Below, in pieces: positions 63,194 through 64,000 of a DNA stretch of 64,000 nucleotides. Under the pieces are notes generated by a model. It saw only the letters and a program-made list of their open reading frames with translations. It did not search any database and was not told the origin of the DNA. Both the position numbers and the translations under genes were made by a program. Location of the stretch: assembly GCA_030180135.1 (NCBI GenBank), contig CM058230.1:107623503-107687502 (forward strand). The letters are read 5' to 3'. Numbering within the stretch: position 1 is the first letter of the stretch; each line of letters starts with the position of its first letter. This DNA comes from Orychophragmus violaceus (taxonomy: Eukaryota; Streptophyta; Magnoliopsida; Brassicales; Brassicaceae).

Positions 63194-63198
63194 GTCGC
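63194..63198. other. Presumed target site GTCGC beside the right-hand element
   Basis: The satellite stops at GTCGC, the same phase as the retrotransposon insertion at 38,048, and is followed by TG. If the adjacent sequence is an LTR element, GTCGC should recur at its far end, beyond this window. Confidence 0.65.
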
Positions 63199-64000
63199 TG
63201 TAACGCCTCTTTCCCATTCTCCGCTGATCGTCGAGCTGACCGGTCAACAATCAAACAAGAACATGACCGATCGAACCCGAGCAAGTCGAATGGGAAAAGT
63301 TCGCCACAGGACGAAGCCAAAGTTAGTTCGGTTTGAGACAAAGGCTCGCACCAATCTATCCTCGACTCCGCTATCCTCATATCCATAGTACAAGCGGTAC
63401 CACTTGCACTACTTCGATGAGTTGTGTCGGTTCGGACTTAAACCTCATATCAGGGAAACAATTTCATTTCTGAGTAATCAACATTGAGTACAACGTTTAA
63501 TAGAATTTTCACAAACAATCGTCAAGTCAAATATACAAAGAAATCAGCACACGAAATAACAATAACGCCGAACCGAGAAAACACTCAAAAATCACGAATC
63601 AAATCCCGTCACAAGCCATCCCGAAACTACACCGAGAACCTCCCGCGTCCGTCGTTGCTAAACCTGAAAAACACAAAAAGAGTATAATGAGCGATCTAAG
63701 ATCACCCAGTGAATCGGCTCCCCACTAATGGCTTCTAATCTATCTGAGTCTACAAATTCCTGCCCCAAAACCCAAAATAACAATCAGCAGGAAAATAGTC
63801 GATCACACACTACCATGTCGTGATAAACCCAAACATACACAATCAATGCCAGAGATAAGGTGAATTAAGGGAAATCGAATGCATTGCGGCACATGTCCTC
63901 GATTGGACTCGATCTATCTATCGCGCAACGAAAGAAAGAATAAACAACAATGGGCCCTACGAACTCGGTAACTTCCACGGGTTTACATCGTCACCTATAT
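63199..64000. mobile_element. Left end of a probable second LTR retroelement (partial)
   Basis: 802 bp of non-satellite sequence starting TGTAACGCCTC. TGTAAC is also the 5' LTR start of the complete element here and is common in Ty3/gypsy LTRs; past the first few bases the two are unrelated. There is no open frame of note, no zinc-finger or polymerase motif and no satellite. The composition is moderately AT-rich with A-rich stretches (63,510-63,690). Whether this is the start of a 5' LTR or the inverted end of a 3' LTR cannot be decided, because TG...CA ends are symmetric. A non-LTR array flank is possible. Confidence 0.55.

Larger units (their letters stand above)
46890..63198 (-). repeat. 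183-bp satellite array, reverse orientation, right of the retrotransposon (about 89 monomers)
   Basis: Continuous monomers of the same family and orientation as 4,950-33,403. More indel-bearing monomers occur here than on the left: a 26-bp internal duplication near 50,146-50,172; a deletion of about 34 bp at 50,393 and 51,093 (GCATGAATCTCGGG); four monomers lacking about 62 bp (junctions 53,886, 55,651, 57,595, 60,091); and a 10-bp deletion in the dyad near 63,011. The array ends at GTCGC where a TGTAAC end begins. Long open frames such as 60,355-63,042 are satellite translations, not genes. Confidence 0.97.

Noticed and set aside
1..63198. Dozens of long open frames encoding MRGFGRGTFEKTRPDSS-type repeats on either strand
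   Set aside because: They are translations of the satellite in its open frame, flip strand with array orientation, and break at A-run length changes. No gene structure or domain is visible.
1..63198. CRISPR-like regular repeats
   Set aside because: The whole period is repeated with no unique spacers, and the context is plant satellite and LTR retrotransposon.
63152..63687. Short plus-strand frames of 67-78 codons at the right edge
   Set aside because: One starts inside satellite and crosses the junction, the other is low-complexity lysine- and asparagine-rich sequence; neither has a domain or start context.

Overview
This window is eukaryotic and almost certainly from a flowering plant. About 53 kb of the 64 kb is one uninterrupted family of tandem satellite DNA with a monomer of about 183 bp (182-184 bp, varying mainly in an A-run of about 6-10). 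By length there are roughly 285-290 monomers. No host gene is visible. The arrays are interrupted by one complete Ty3/gypsy LTR retrotransposon with the domain order and C-terminal chromodomain of the Tekay/Del chromovirus lineage, by a truncated duplicate of its LTR, and at the right edge by the end of what looks like a second LTR element. A young chromovirus inside a homogenised satellite fits a centromeric or pericentromeric location. That is inference, because no centromere mark can be read from sequence, and I do not recognise the monomer as a named satellite, so the species is left open.

Layout: 1-4,949, satellite in one orientation (called 'forward'). About 3,900-6,151, an orientation switch built as an inverted repeat with arms of about 1.05 kb and a 152-bp spacer. 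4,950-33,403, satellite in the reverse orientation with large block duplications (18-mer, 11-mer and others). 33,404-35,020, a 1,617-bp LTR fragment. 35,021-38,047, satellite. 38,048-46,889, the complete retrotransposon on the minus strand (8,842 bp; LTRs of 1,856 bp; 5-bp target duplication GTCGC). 46,890-63,198, satellite in reverse orientation with 3-mer, 4-mer and roughly 10-14-mer blocks and recurring truncated monomers. 63,199-64,000, non-satellite sequence starting TGTAAC.

How the parts relate: the retrotransposon has gag and pol (protease, reverse transcriptase, RNase H, integrase, chromodomain) in two overlapping frames, a primer binding site matching initiator-Met tRNA, a polypurine tract, and LTRs that differ at only six positions by my reading, so it is young. 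A roughly 4-kb segment containing satellite plus most of its left LTR was later duplicated in tandem, which made the 33,404-35,020 fragment. A three-monomer piece of the daughter copy was then duplicated again. The insertion therefore works as a clock showing the array kept rearranging after integration. The most striking observation is that two different LTR-type ends (38,048 and 63,199) join the satellite at exactly the same base of the monomer, directly after GTCGC, inside a dyad-symmetric element present in nearly every monomer.
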